A stretch of 64,000 bases of DNA, taken from positions 120,563 through 184,562 of the forward strand of contig CAMOWC010000001.1 of the NCBI GenBank assembly GCA_946628065.1, given 5' to 3'. The notes beneath the pieces were generated by a model. It saw nothing but the letters and a program-made list of their open reading frames with translations. It ran no database searches and was not told the DNA's origin. The position numbers and the translations under genes were made by a program. Below are positions 9,918-18,801 of this stretch, piece after piece (within the stretch, counting starts at the first letter, position 1; each line of letters begins with the position of its first letter). The DNA is from an uncultured Clostridiaceae bacterium. GTDB taxonomy: Bacteria > Bacillota > Clostridia > TANB77 > CAG-508.

Positions 9918-12695
9918 CTAACCTATTGCTTCAACACATCTGTGGCATAGCGTTGGGTGATTGTGATCATGGCCTACTGTTTCGTCAAATCTCCAACATC
10001 TTTCACATTTTTCTCCAGAAGCGACTTCTACTTTTACTCCATATTTTTCTCCTTCATCAGCCCTTGAATTTTCTTCAATTATTACTTGTGATACAATGAA
10101 AACATCTTGTAATTCGTTTTCTACGGATTTTAAGAAATCTAAGTTAGTTCCTTCTGCATATAGTGTTACTTTTGCATTCAAAGAATGACCTATTAATTTT
10201 TCATTTCTTGCTACTTCTAATTTCTTAGCAACTAATTCTTTTAAGTCTTCTATTTTTTTCCATTTCTCTGCAATTTCTTTGTTGTCATATTCTGGCACAA
10301 GTTCTGGCCAATATCCAAGCATTGGACTTTCAGCACTTTCTTTTTCCTTATGAGGCATAAATTTCCAAATTTCTTCAGCCGTAAATGCAGTCATTGGTGT
10401 TAGCATCTTTACTAAGCTAGATAAAATTATATACATTGTTGTTTGTGCTGCTCTTCTCTCTTTTGAATCTGGCTTTGATGTATATAATCTATCTTTTATA
10501 ATATCTAAATAAAAATTGCTCATATCATTTACGCAGAATTTATTTATTTCATGATAAGCAATATGAAATTCGTAAGTATCAAAGCTTTCAGTTGTTGCTT
10601 TTATTAATTTGTTCAATTTATAAAGTGCATACTTATCTAATTCCATTAATTCGTTGTATGAAACTTGTTCATCCGGATTAAAGTCCGAAAGATTTCCTAA
10701 AATATATCTTGCTGTATTTCTTATTTTTCTATATACTTCAGTAATTTGTTTTAGTATATCTTTAGATAAGCTTATTTCTGATTTGTAATCTGAAGATAAT
10801 ACCCATAATCTTAATATGTCTGCTCCATATTCTTTTATTACGTCTTGAGGGCTTATTACATTTCCTTCAGATTTTGACATCTTCTTGCCCTTTTCGTCTA
10901 CTATAAATCCATGTGTTAATATTTCTTTATATGGTGCTACTCCTTTTGTTGCAACGCTTGTAAGTAGTGAAGATTGGAACCAACCACGATATTGGTCATT
11001 ACCTTCCAAATACATATTTGCAGGTGGTAATCCTCTTTCTGCTAAAACTGCTTCATGCGTTGAACCAGAATCAAACCATACGTCCATTATGTCAGTTTCT
11101 TTTTTGAAATGCTTACATCCACATTCTTGGCACGTGGCATTTTCTGGCATTAGTTCTTTTTCTGATAATTCATACCATACTGTTGATCCTTTTTCCCTAA
11201 ATATCTCTTGCACTTTCCTTATCGATTCAGGTGTTATATATTCTTTTGAACATTCTTCACAGTAGAATATTGGAATAGGAACTCCCCATGTACGCTGTCT
11301 AGAAATACACCAATCCGCTCTTTCTTTTATCATATTTGTAATTCTTTCTTCTCCCCAAGCCGGATACCATTTAACAGTTTTTATTGCTTCCAGCGCTTCA
11401 TTTCTAAATCCCTCAACTGATGCAAACCATTGGTTTGTTGCACGGAAAATTATAGGTTTCTTGCATCTCCAGCAATGAGGGTATTGGTGAACCATACTTT
11501 CTTTATGGAATAAGTATTTATTATCTTCTAGCCATTTTATAATTGCATCATTAGAGTCAGCATAGAACATATTTTCAAAAGGTCCTGCACCTTCTCTTTG
11601 ATATCCCTTTCCATCAACTGTGACTATAATATCAAGACCGTTTTTTAGTCCGCAAAGGTAGTCTTCTTTACCATAGCTTGGTGCTGTATGCACTGCTCCT
11701 GTACCTGTATCTAATTCAACTAATATTGTATCCTCGCTACCTAATACAACTTTTGAAGTTCTATTTAAAAACGGGTGCTTGCATAAAGTGTTTTCTAGTT
11801 CACTACCTTTGAACTTTTGTACTTCTTTATATGAATCAATTCCACCAACCTTCATTACTTCTTCTACAAGCTGTGTAGCCAATAAATAGCTTTCGTCTTT
11901 TGTTTCAACTAAGCTATAGTCATAATCTTCTCCAATTGTAATACCTGTGTTTCCAGGCAATGTCCATGGTGTTGTTGTCCATATTAAGAAATATGTTTTC
12001 TTGGTAGTATTTAGTTTTACAGATGGTTTTTCAACTTCAAATTTAACATATATCGAAGTTGTTTTGTCTTCTTGATATTCGATTTCAGCTTCAGCTAGAG
12101 CTGTTTCACAGTCTGTGCACCAATGTACTGGCTTTAAACCTTTGTATATGTAACCTTTTTCATACATTGTTCCAAATATTCCTATTTGTCTTGCTTCGAA
12201 CTCTGGTTGTAGCGTAATATATGGATGTTCCCAGTCTCCAAGTACACCTAGTCTTTTAAATCCCTCTGTTTGTTTATCTACAAATGATAAAGCAAAATCA
12301 CGGCATGTGTTTCTAAACTTGCTTACAGAAACCTCATCACGATTTATTCCTAGTACTTGTATTGCTCTTCTTTCTGTAGGAAGTCCATGTGTATCATACC
12401 CTGGAATATATGGAGTATAGTATCCTTTTAGGTTTTTATATCTTATTACTGTATCTTTTAATATCTTGTTTAATGCATGTCCTATATGGATTTCTCCGTT
12501 TGCATATGGAGGGCCATCATGTAACACATAAGGCTCTTTCCCTTCATTCTTTTTTAAACATTTTTCATAAAGTCCATCTTCAAAAACATTTTCTAATACT
12601 TTAGGCTCATTTTCTGGCAAGCTTGCTCTCATTGGAAAATCTGTTTTTGGTAGATTTAATGTTTTGCCATAATCTTTCTTTTCTTCTTCGCTCAT
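9918..12695 (-). CDS. ileS: isoleucyl-tRNA synthetase
   Basis: Charges tRNA-Ile. About 925 residues from the ATG at 12695, which follows TGGAGGAAAAA; a TTG 12 bases upstream is less likely. Class I motifs are present: HIGH as DGPPYANGEIHIGHALNKIL near residue 70, and KMSKS as GKKMSKSEGNV near 590. A C-terminal zinc-binding pair (CERCWRFDETVG...CHRC) near 895-920 is also visible. Editing and anticodon-binding regions look intact. Expression is governed by the T-box leader directly upstream. Confidence 0.97.
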   Translation of the reverse strand: MSEEEKKDYGKTLNLPKTDFPMRASLPENEPKVLENVFEDGLYEKCLKKNEGKEPYVLHDGPPYANGEIHIGHALNKILKDTVIRYKNLKGYYTPYIPGYDTHGLPTERRAIQVLGINRDEVSVSKFRNTCRDFALSFVDKQTEGFKRLGVLGDWEHPYITLQPEFEARQIGIFGTMYEKGYIYKGLKPVHWCTDCETALAEAEIEYQEDKTTSIYVKFEVEKPSVKLNTTKKTYFLIWTTTPWTLPGNTGITIGEDYDYSLVETKDESYLLATQLVEEVMKVGGIDSYKEVQKFKGSELENTLCKHPFLNRTSKVVLGSEDTILVELDTGTGAVHTAPSYGKEDYLCGLKNGLDIIVTVDGKGYQREGAGPFENMFYADSNDAIIKWLEDNKYLFHKESMVHQYPHCWRCKKPIIFRATNQWFASVEGFRNEALEAIKTVKWYPAWGEERITNMIKERADWCISRQRTWGVPIPIFYCEECSKEYITPESIRKVQEIFREKGSTVWYELSEKELMPENATCQECGCKHFKKETDIMDVWFDSGSTHEAVLAERGLPPANMYLEGNDQYRGWFQSSLLTSVATKGVAPYKEILTHGFIVDEKGKKMSKSEGNVISPQDVIKEYGADILRLWVLSSDYKSEISLSKDILKQITEVYRKIRNTARYILGNLSDFNPDEQVSYNELMELDKYALYKLNKLIKATTESFDTYEFHIAYHEINKFCVNDMSNFYLDIIKDRLYTSKPDSKERRAAQTTMYIILSSLVKMLTPMTAFTAEEIWKFMPHKEKESAESPMLGYWPELVPEYDNKEIAEKWKKIEDLKELVAKKLEVARNEKLIGHSLNAKVTLYAEGTNLDFLKSVENELQDVFIVSQVIIEENSRADEGEKYGVKVEVASGEKCERCWRFDETVGHDHNHPTLCHRCVEAIG

Positions 12696-12709
12696 TTTTT
12701 CCTCCAATC

Positions 12710-12974
12710 AAAAAGATCCATTTGTCCTACATTTTAGGACGAAATGGATCTACTATTCCGCGGTACCACCTAATTTAGAAAAGCAATTAACTTTTCTCAC
12801 TTAATTTATCTTTAACGCAAGATTTGTAACGGCTTACTCTACTATTGCTTCAAATAAGCAACTCCTAGGTGATGGCAAATTGTTTTATCCTACCAAGCTT
12901 TCACCTTTCCTTGGCTCTCTAAAGGCATATTACCAACTTGTCTTGTCCTATTCATAGTTTTTGTTTTTTATTTG
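12710..12974 (-). promoter_or_regulatory. T-box riboswitch of ileS
   Basis: On the minus strand the T-box sequence AGGTGGTACCGCGG (12749-12762) is followed by a terminator hairpin whose arms AGATCCATTT.GTCCTA and complement end in CTTTTTGATT. Upstream lies a Stem I region of about 150 bases with a candidate ATC (Ile) specifier in GCCATCACC. Uncharged tRNA-Ile would stabilise the antiterminator and allow ileS transcription. The specifier assignment is tentative. Confidence 0.92.
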
Positions 12975-12980
12975 CGAATG

Positions 12981-13009
12981 ATTATATCACTCTATTTTAA
13001 AGAATGCAA
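12981..13009 (-). promoter_or_regulatory. ileS promoter
   Basis: Minus strand TTGCAT (13004-13009), a 17-base spacer, then TATAAT (12981-12986), placing the start of the T-box leader near 12974. Confidence 0.75.
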
Positions 13010-13045
13010 TATTTTTTCTAAATGTTGTTTGTTTTCAAGCAAATA

Positions 13046-13089
13046 ACCTACCATTTGGCTGTGATTCATTTTCTATGTATTTGGTAGGT
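13046..13089. repeat. inverted repeat 3' of the candidate variable gene
   Basis: ACCTACCA (13046-13053) and TGGTAGGT (13082-13089) enclose 28 bases. The 13090-13157 stretch between it and the gene stop is unusually GC-rich (for example GACCGCGTTGGGC). In diversity-generating retroelements a hairpin often lies just 3' of the variable region. That role is only suggested here. Confidence 0.4.
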
Positions 13090-13157
13090 GTCCCTTTTTT
13101 GCAGACCGCGTTGGGCTGGACTGGCACCCATTTTTGCTCTGCTTTTCTTACTTCTTC

Positions 13158-14484
13158 CTACGAAGCTGGTGTGAATGTATATGCATGGTCTGCCCCGCTT
13201 AGGACCCCAGAGCTCAGAGAAACTACGGGGAAGAGCCCATACGCAACACTGCGAGCCTCGTCACTCGCTTTGAACAAATCGCCGCCGCTCAGGTTGCCAC
13301 CGCTCACACGGCGAACATCGAAATTGCATCCGGTACTGCCGAGGAATAAGCAGCGCGAAGCTACCCAGTAACTAGGATATACCCAGGCACCAGGTATCTT
13401 AGAGCAATTAGGTAAAATTAATCCTGCATTTGTTGTTCCTAATGCTGCTTTAAAATCACTACTGTTTAATAAGTAAAATGTTTTTGTTGGGCGAATGCTA
13501 CTTGTTGCTGTTTTCTTAAACACTCCACTATTTGCTCTTGTTATAAATTCACTTCTTGCGTCACTCATTCCAAGTCCTGTACTTGATGGAACATTGTCTA
13601 TCTCTCTTAATGCTTCTTCTTCATATATTACTGGATATGTTTTATCTCTAATATATGCTCCAGCTGTATTACCATCTGTTCCATCACTTCTAGACATTTC
13701 ATATCCAGAACTTGCAGTATATTTTTCTCCATAAGCTGGCGTTCCTGTTTTTGCTGATGTTATTTTACTTGTGTCTGCTGACATAAGTCCATTACTTCCA
13801 TCTCCCGCTGTCCCCTCTAAATCTACCATACTTATACTTCTTGCTGTTATTCCATCTGAAGAACCTGCTACTCCTCCATATAATGCATCACATGCGTAAT
13901 TTAATAATTTTACTGCGTTATTATATCCTTGAGCTCCGCTTAATTTTACTACTGCTGTTGTTGGTGCTGATGGTACTAGTCTTACTGTTTTTCTATCACT
14001 ACTTACATCTAATACCTTCCAACTTGGTATTGTCATATCTATCTTTGTTGTAGCGTCATTCCAATTTGTGCTTGCTGTTGCTCCTGCTGTAGTTGCTACC
14101 GCCCCTGCATACAGTGTTTTTGTTACAGTATCATCATCTGAATAGTATTCTTTATTCCATTCATATGTTCCACTTGGTATTGTTGAAAATGTTACTGTAT
14201 CTCCTGGTGCTAATTCTGTTGGTACTGTTAATCCTGTTATTTCTCCTCCACCGTTTCCATCATTTATGGAATTTAATATGCTCCATACTTCATTTACATT
14301 GTTTTCTTCCTCTCCAACTTTTATGTTCCATTTTGTTACTGCATTATTACTGTGTGAGAATAAATCTCCTCCACTTAGCCCTATTGTTACTGCTGTACCT
14401 GCTAGAATGAGTAATACAATTACGGTAATTATTAGGGCGATTAAAGTAATCCCGTTTTTGTTTTTTTAAAGTTTCTTCTTTCAT
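13158..14484 (-). CDS. pilin-like protein with C-terminal variable (CLec-like) domain; needs +1 frameshift
   Basis: ATG at 14484 follows AAAGGAG and gives MKEETLKKQK; a CGG then breaks the frame. A +1 skip continues GITLIALIITVIVLLILAG, a type IV prepilin cleavage motif and membrane helix, and the product totals 441 residues. The middle contains a Ser/Thr-rich exported region. The C-terminal ~65 residues (YPSYWVASRC...YGLFPVVSLSSG) resemble formylglycine/C-type-lectin variable domains of diversity-generating retroelement targets and are encoded by DNA near 60% G+C inside a ~30% G+C gene. No reverse transcriptase or template repeat is in the window. The gene is preceded by a repeat-rich leader and no clear promoter. 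The first 11 codons have no other plausible use. Confidence 0.72.
13195..13375 (-). other. candidate variable region (VR) of a diversity-generating retroelement target
   Basis: The 3' end of the pilin-like gene switches abruptly to about 55-60% G+C with runs of codons such as AGC, GGC, CGC, GAC, GAT, CTG and TTG. These are what adenine-directed mutagenesis of AAC/AAT/ATG template codons would yield. It is framed by YWVASR on one side and GLFPVVSL on the other. The matching template repeat and reverse transcriptase would have to lie elsewhere in the genome. Confidence 0.55.
14452..14454 (-). other. CGG +1 frameshift site in the pilin-like gene
   Basis: Zero frame reads CAA AAA CGG GAT. The pilin frame is AAA (C) GGG ATT ACT TTA, giving K-GITL. 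CGG is codon 11 and the glycine produced is the prepilin peptidase cleavage-site glycine, so without the shift no exported pilin can be made. Confidence 0.82.
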
Positions 14485-14503
14485 CGTTTAATATTCTCCT
14501 TTC

Positions 14504-14552
14504 ACCATTCACTATTCACTATTCATTATTCACTAGCGTTCCATAGGAACGC
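14504..14552. repeat. ATTCACT tandem repeats and GCGTTCC palindrome
   Basis: Degenerate tandem copies of ATTCACT/ATTCATT at 14504-14533 are followed by the palindrome GCGTTCCATAGGAACGC (14536-14552). They lie just upstream of the pilin-like gene ribosome site. Function unknown. Confidence 0.6.
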
Positions 14553-14712
14553 AAAAAATTACCCATCTCGTGCATAGTTTTTGTGCATACAAAAACTATA
14601 CATAGACAGGTAATCCCATATATGCTCTATTTCTTTTATTCCATTTGGTAGACTTACTTGTGTGTGTGTGTATATGTACAGCCTCAAGGCTTGTAGCTGT
14701 CATTTGTGTCAT
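14553..14712 (-). other. leader element: short ORF with CA microsatellite and strong terminator-like hairpin
   Basis: A GGAG ribosome site precedes an ATG at 14712. The ORF (38 codons to 14596) begins MTQMTATSLEAVHIHTHT and passes through a (CA)n tract of about six units. The overlapping +1 frame is also open to a TAA near the T-run, and one extra CA unit would join it to the ATG. The element ends in a hairpin with an 11-base perfect stem (ATAGTTTTTGT / ACAAAAACTAT), outer ATTACC/GGTAAT pairing and TTTTTT. It may be an attenuator, a small RNA or a phase-variable peptide. I do not recognise it as a known riboswitch. Confidence 0.4.
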
Positions 14713-14881
14713 GTTTTTTTCTCCTTTGTTTTTTGTTTTAGTATAAACTTTCGCTCATATTTTGTCAATACTTTCGAAATACTTATTTAAATCTTTTCTT
14801 GCTACTCGGTATAAAACACCCCTAAAAAATAAAAAGAAGAATTGTATAATGTTTTACATTTCCTCCTTTTCTTTATATTAT

Positions 14882-14953
14882 GAAACGTTTAGAACCGTCC
14901 CAAACGTTTCAGTAAAATGAGGACAGGTTTACAAACCTGTCCTCATTTTACTG
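14882..14953. terminator. tandem hairpins between the two pilin-like genes
   Basis: GAAACGTTT (14882-14890) pairs with AAACGTTTC (14902-14910), and next to it the 20-base arms CAGTAAAATGAGGACAGG and complement (14910-14953) form a near-perfect stem. It would terminate the short pilin-like gene at 15003 on the minus strand. No other gene is seen between 14713 and 15002. Confidence 0.7.
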
Positions 14954-15002
14954 AATTTTCAAACAAAAATCAATTCTACTCTGCTTATTATCACATTACA
15001 TT

Positions 15003-15254
15003 TTAGCTGTCATATTCTGATAAGTAATCTTCAGCATCTGTCATAAGGTTCTCATATGTCTCATTTTCAATCCTTACGCCTTCATTCCATTTATTAACAG
15101 CATTATTGCTATGTTCAAATAAATCTCCACCTTGCAAAGCAATTGTTACTGTTGCTCCAGCTAAAATTAATAATACAATAACTGTGATAACAAGAGCTAC
15201 TAGAGTAATGCCTCTCTCGGCTTTCCTAGACGTTTTTTTAAGCTCTTTTCTCAT
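15003..15254 (-). CDS. short type IV pilin-like protein
   Basis: 83 residues: basic leader MRKELKKTSRKAER, then GITLVALVITVIVLLILAG, a class III (prepilin) cleavage motif and hydrophobic helix, followed by only ~50 polar residues (SNNAVNKWNEGVRIENETYE). Far shorter than normal major pilins, it matches the first third of the pilin-like gene at 13158 and the gene at 61677. It could be a minor pseudopilin or the stem of a protein that lost its C-terminal domain. It uses AGA, not CGG, codons in the leader and needs no frameshift. Confidence 0.75.
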   Translation of the reverse strand: MRKELKKTSRKAERGITLVALVITVIVLLILAGATVTIALQGGDLFEHSNNAVNKWNEGVRIENETYENLMTDAEDYLSEYDS

Positions 15255-15390
15255 AGTTTCATTTTCTCCTTTCTTTTAAAATTTTCATCTCATTAATGAT
15301 AATAATATTATAGCATAATTTTATAGCATAATTTGCTCAAATTGTCAATTATTATGTAAACTTTTTTCTCGCTTTTAAAACATATTTCTA

Positions 15391-15419
15391 TTGCCTTTTC
15401 CCCTAGTATATGCTAGAAT
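15391..15419 (+). promoter_or_regulatory. tyrS promoter
   Basis: TTGCCT (15391-15396), a 17-base spacer and TAGAAT (15414-15419). The leader to the tyrS ATG is only about 30 bases, so there is no room for a T-box, unlike ileS and thrS. Confidence 0.65.
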
Positions 15420-15452
15420 ATTATATGTTAATTTAGCAAGGAGGAATTAAAA

Positions 15453-16670
15453 ATGCCAAATGTATTTGATATATTAGAAGAACGTGGATTTATAGAGCAA
15501 TTAACTGACGAAAAAGAAGTAAGAGCAATGTTTGAAAAAGGAAGTATTCCTTTTTATATAGGATTTGACCCTACAGCAGATAGCCTTCATGTTGGCCACT
15601 TTGTTTCTATGATGGTTGCATCTCATATGCAAAAATGTGGGCACAAGCCTATTATACTAATTGGTGGTGGTACCGCAAGTATTGGCGATCCATCTGGTAA
15701 AACTGATATGCGAAAAATGATGACTCGCGAAATGATTGACCACAATGTTGCATGTTTTAAGGTTCAACTTTCTAAGTTTTTAAGTTTTGAAGGTGAAAAT
15801 GCTGCTATTATTCTAAACAATGCAGACTGGCTTTGCAATTTAAATTACATTGACTTTATGAGAGATATCGGTAGCAAGTTTTCAGTTAATCGTATGCTTG
15901 CCGCAGAATGTTACAAGTCAAGGTTAGAAACTGGATTAACATTTTTAGAAATGGGATACATGTTATTACAATCATATGACTTTTTATATTTATATGACCA
16001 TTATGGATGCAAACTAGAAATGGGTGGAAATGATCAGTGGTCTAATATTATAGGCGGTGTTGAACTTGTTAGAAAAATCGGTCATTCAGATGCATATGGC
16101 TTAACCTTCCGTCTCCTTACAACAAAAGAAGGAAAGAAAATGGGAAAAACTGAAAAAGGTGCGCTATGGCTTGATCCACAAAAAACTTCTCCTTATGAAT
16201 TTTATCAATACTGGAGAAATATTGCAGATGATGATGTACGCACGGTATTAAGTTTACTTACATTTTTGCCAATGGATGAAGTTAATCGCCTATCTAATCT
16301 AAAAGATGAACAAATAAATGAAGCTAAAAAAGTTGCTGCATTTGAAATAACAAAATTAATTCACGGAGAGGTTGAAGCAAGAAAAGCTGAAGAAGCTGCT
16401 TCTGCTCTATTTGGTGGAAATGGTGGCAACATTGAAAATATGCCTTCAGAAAAAATTGAAAGTGTTAATATATCCATTGTTGATGCTGTTGTTATTGCTA
16501 AACTTGCTCCTTCAAAAGGACAAGCAAAAACATTAATATCTCAAGGTGCTGTAACATTAAATGATGAGAAAATATCTGATATAGGTTATATGTTATCTGA
16601 TAAAGACTTTAGCGAAGGATACGCTATTTTAAGAAAAGGCAAGAAAAATTATTGTAAGTTAATAAGATAA
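15453..16670 (+). CDS. tyrS: tyrosyl-tRNA synthetase
   Basis: 405 residues, usual length. Class I signatures: [15 protein letters not shown] (HIGH equivalent) near residue 40 and [15 protein letters not shown] (KMSKS equivalent) near 225. The C-terminal S4 RNA-binding domain is visible as [19 protein letters not shown]. The ATG follows AGGAGG. It stands alone on the plus strand between minus-strand genes, with its own promoter and terminator. Confidence 0.97.
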   Translation: MPNVFDILEERGFIEQLTDEKEVRAMFEKGSIPFYIGFDPTADSLHVGHFVSMMVASHMQKCGHKPIILIGGGTASIGDPSGKTDMRKMMTREMIDHNVACFKVQLSKFLSFEGENAAIILNNADWLCNLNYIDFMRDIGSKFSVNRMLAAECYKSRLETGLTFLEMGYMLLQSYDFLYLYDHYGCKLEMGGNDQWSNIIGGVELVRKIGHSDAYGLTFRLLTTKEGKKMGKTEKGALWLDPQKTSPYEFYQYWRNIADDDVRTVLSLLTFLPMDEVNRLSNLKDEQINEAKKVAAFEITKLIHGEVEARKAEEAASALFGGNGGNIENMPSEKIESVNISIVDAVVIAKLAPSKGQAKTLISQGAVTLNDEKISDIGYMLSDKDFSEGYAILRKGKKNYCKLIR

Positions 16671-16680
16671 ATATATAAAA

Positions 16681-16740
16681 GTGAGACAAAGGTGACACTC
16701 CTCTAACGAGAAATGTCGCCTTTGTCTCACCTTCTTTTTT
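16681..16740. terminator. bidirectional terminator of tyrS and clpX
   Basis: GTGAGACAAAGGTGACA and TGTCGCCTTTGTCTCAC form a 17-base stem, followed on the plus strand by CTTCTTTTTTTT. Reading from clpX it is followed by TTTTATAT. Confidence 0.85.
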
Positions 16741-16766
16741 TTAATTTCAACCTTTAGTCTTCATTT

Positions 16767-18077
16767 CTATGCTGTTTGGTTGTTTTTCTTTGGGACAACC
16801 TTCTGCTTTGAAATCTTTTTTTGTTCTGCTTTGTTTTCATTTATAACTAATTTAGGCTCTGCCTTTTTTTCCACAGTTTCCTTGGTAATAATACATGTTT
16901 CAATCTTCGGATTTGATGGAATTTCAAACATAATATCTCTCATTACATCTTCAATAATTGATCTTAACCCTCTTGCTCCTGTATTTCTCTCAATTGCTTT
17001 ATCTACAATTAAATTTAAAGCTTCTGGTTCAAATTCAAGATTAACATTGTCAAGTTTAAATAACTTCTTATATTGCTTTATAAGTGCATTCTTTGGCTCT
17101 GTTACTATTTTGATTAATGCTTCTCTATCAAGCTCTCTTAGTGTTGCAATAATAGGTAATCTTCCAACAAATTCAGGTATAAGTCCAAATTTTAGTAAAT
17201 CTTGCGGTAAAAGCTCTTCGAACACTTTATATTTATCTAATTCTTTTCTGCTTTCTATATGAGCTCCAAAACCTATAGTTTTTTGCCCAATCCTATCTTT
17301 TATTATTTTCTCTAATCCTTCAAATGCGCCACCACAGATAAATAAAATATTTTCTGTATTAATTTGCAAAAACTCTTGGTGAGGATGCTTTCTTCCTCCT
17401 TGTGGAGGAACTGAAGCCGTTGTTCCTTCAACTATTTTTAAAAGTGCTTGTTGAACGCCTTCTCCACTTACATCTCGTGTTATAGATGGGTTCTCTGACT
17501 TTCTTGAAATTTTATCAATTTCGTCTATATATATAATTCCTCTTTCAGCTTTGCTTATGTCATAGTCAGCTGCCTGAATAAGCTTTAAGAGTATATTTTC
17601 AACATCCTCTCCAACATATCCTGCCTCTGTAAGCGTTGTAGCATCTGCAATAGCAAATGGAACATCTAGTATTTTGGCTAAAGTCCTTGCCAAATATGTT
17701 TTTCCGCAACCAGTCGGGCCTAATAAAAGCACATTACTCTTTTGAATCTCTACGTCATTGTCTTTTTTGTTGTCCTCTGCATTTATTCTTTTATAGTGAT
17801 TATATACAGCAACAGCTAAAGTTTTTTTAGCATCATCTTGCCCGATAATGTATTCGTCTAGCACAGCTTTTATTTCTTTTGGGCTAGGAATGTGTTCTTC
17901 AGATATATTGTATTCCATTTCGTCTTCTATAAATTCGTCTTCAATTATGTGGTTGCATACACTTATGCACTCATCACATATAAACACATTAGGACCTGCA
18001 ATTATTTTTTTAACACTTTCTTGTGGCTTACCACAAAAAGAACATCTTATATTTTTTTCTTTTTCGCTTTTTTGCAT
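16767..18077 (-). CDS. clpX: ATP-dependent Clp protease ATP-binding subunit ClpX
   Basis: AAA+ unfoldase that feeds substrates to ClpP. About 436 residues from the ATG at 18077, which follows AAGGAG; an upstream start would add 11 residues without a ribosome site. N-terminal C4 zinc finger ([10 protein letters not shown]...CDECISVC), Walker [13 protein letters not shown], Walker [12 protein letters not shown], the pore loop GYVGEDVE and sensor [13 protein letters not shown] are all present. The lysine-rich tail is a little longer than usual. It lies 87 bases after clpP. Confidence 0.97.
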   Translation of the reverse strand: MQKSEKEKNIRCSFCGKPQESVKKIIAGPNVFICDECISVCNHIIEDEFIEDEMEYNISEEHIPSPKEIKAVLDEYIIGQDDAKKTLAVAVYNHYKRINAEDNKKDNDVEIQKSNVLLLGPTGCGKTYLARTLAKILDVPFAIADATTLTEAGYVGEDVENILLKLIQAADYDISKAERGIIYIDEIDKISRKSENPSITRDVSGEGVQQALLKIVEGTTASVPPQGGRKHPHQEFLQINTENILFICGGAFEGLEKIIKDRIGQKTIGFGAHIESRKELDKYKVFEELLPQDLLKFGLIPEFVGRLPIIATLRELDREALIKIVTEPKNALIKQYKKLFKLDNVNLEFEPEALNLIVDKAIERNTGARGLRSIIEDVMRDIMFEIPSNPKIETCIITKETVEKKAEPKLVINENKAEQKKISKQKVVPKKNNQTA

Positions 18078-18164
18078 TACAGTTCTCCTTTTTAATATTT
18101 TCATTTGCATAATAATTTAACAGAGCCCTCCACGTTATATGCGTAGAAGGCTGTGTTGTTTTAC

Positions 18165-18764
18165 TTATGGATGTTTATCTAATACTCCATCGATTAGCCC
18201 ATATTCTAATGCTTCTTGGGCAGTCATAAAATTATCTCTTTCTGTGTCTTGGTTAATTCTTTCCAATGGTTGGCCTGTTCTTTCACTTAAAATTCTATTT
18301 AATTTTTCTCTAGTTTTTACCATATGATCTGCATGAATTTTAATTTCTGTTGTCTGACCAGCTAATCCACCTGATATTAAAGGTTGATGTATCATTATTT
18401 CAGCATTTGGAGTTGCAAAGCGTTTTCCCTTTGTACCAGATGCTAAAAGAACTGCCCCCATACTTGCCGCCATCCCAACACATATCGTTGAAACAGGACA
18501 TTTTACATAATTAATCGTATCAAATATAGCCATTCCATCTGTTATCGATCCACCTGGGCTGTTAATATAGAAATATATTTCTTTGTCTGGATCTTCTGAT
18601 TCCAAGAAGAGCATTTGTGCTACTACTAAACTTGCAGTAGCTTGATTTACGTCTTCGCTTAAAAATATAATCCTATCTTTTAGTAGTCTTGAGAATATAT
18701 CATATGATCTTTCTCCTCTATTTGTTTGTTCAATAACATAAGGTACTAAACTATCTTTTATCAT
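18165..18764 (-). CDS. clpP: ATP-dependent Clp protease proteolytic subunit ClpP
   Basis: 199 residues, normal length. Serine protease triad: Ser in [16 protein letters not shown] near residue 98, His in [10 protein letters not shown] near 123, and Asp in [11 protein letters not shown] near 172. Start [28 protein letters not shown] is typical and follows AAGGAGG. It lies between tig and clpX in the order tig-clpP-clpX. Confidence 0.98.
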   Translation of the reverse strand: MIKDSLVPYVIEQTNRGERSYDIFSRLLKDRIIFLSEDVNQATASLVVAQMLFLESEDPDKEIYFYINSPGGSITDGMAIFDTINYVKCPVSTICVGMAASMGAVLLASGTKGKRFATPNAEIMIHQPLISGGLAGQTTEIKIHADHMVKTREKLNRILSERTGQPLERINQDTERDNFMTAQEALEYGLIDGVLDKHP

Positions 18765-18801
18765 GTGTTTCCTCCTTAAAAGTTATAATAATTAATTATA
18801 T

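Noticed and set aside
14461..14467. A7 homopolymer near the pilin start as the cause of its frameshift
   Set aside because: Exact frame counting shows the frame stays correct through the A-run and breaks at CGG 14452-14454, matching the other six sites.
14553..14712. Cyclic-di-GMP or other known riboswitch upstream of the pilin gene
   Set aside because: The conserved GEMM core was not found; the structure is a simple long hairpin after a CA-rich short ORF.
13158..15254. Reverse transcriptase or accessory gene of a diversity-generating retroelement in this window
   Set aside because: No open frame on either strand shows reverse transcriptase motifs, so only the target gene is proposed.
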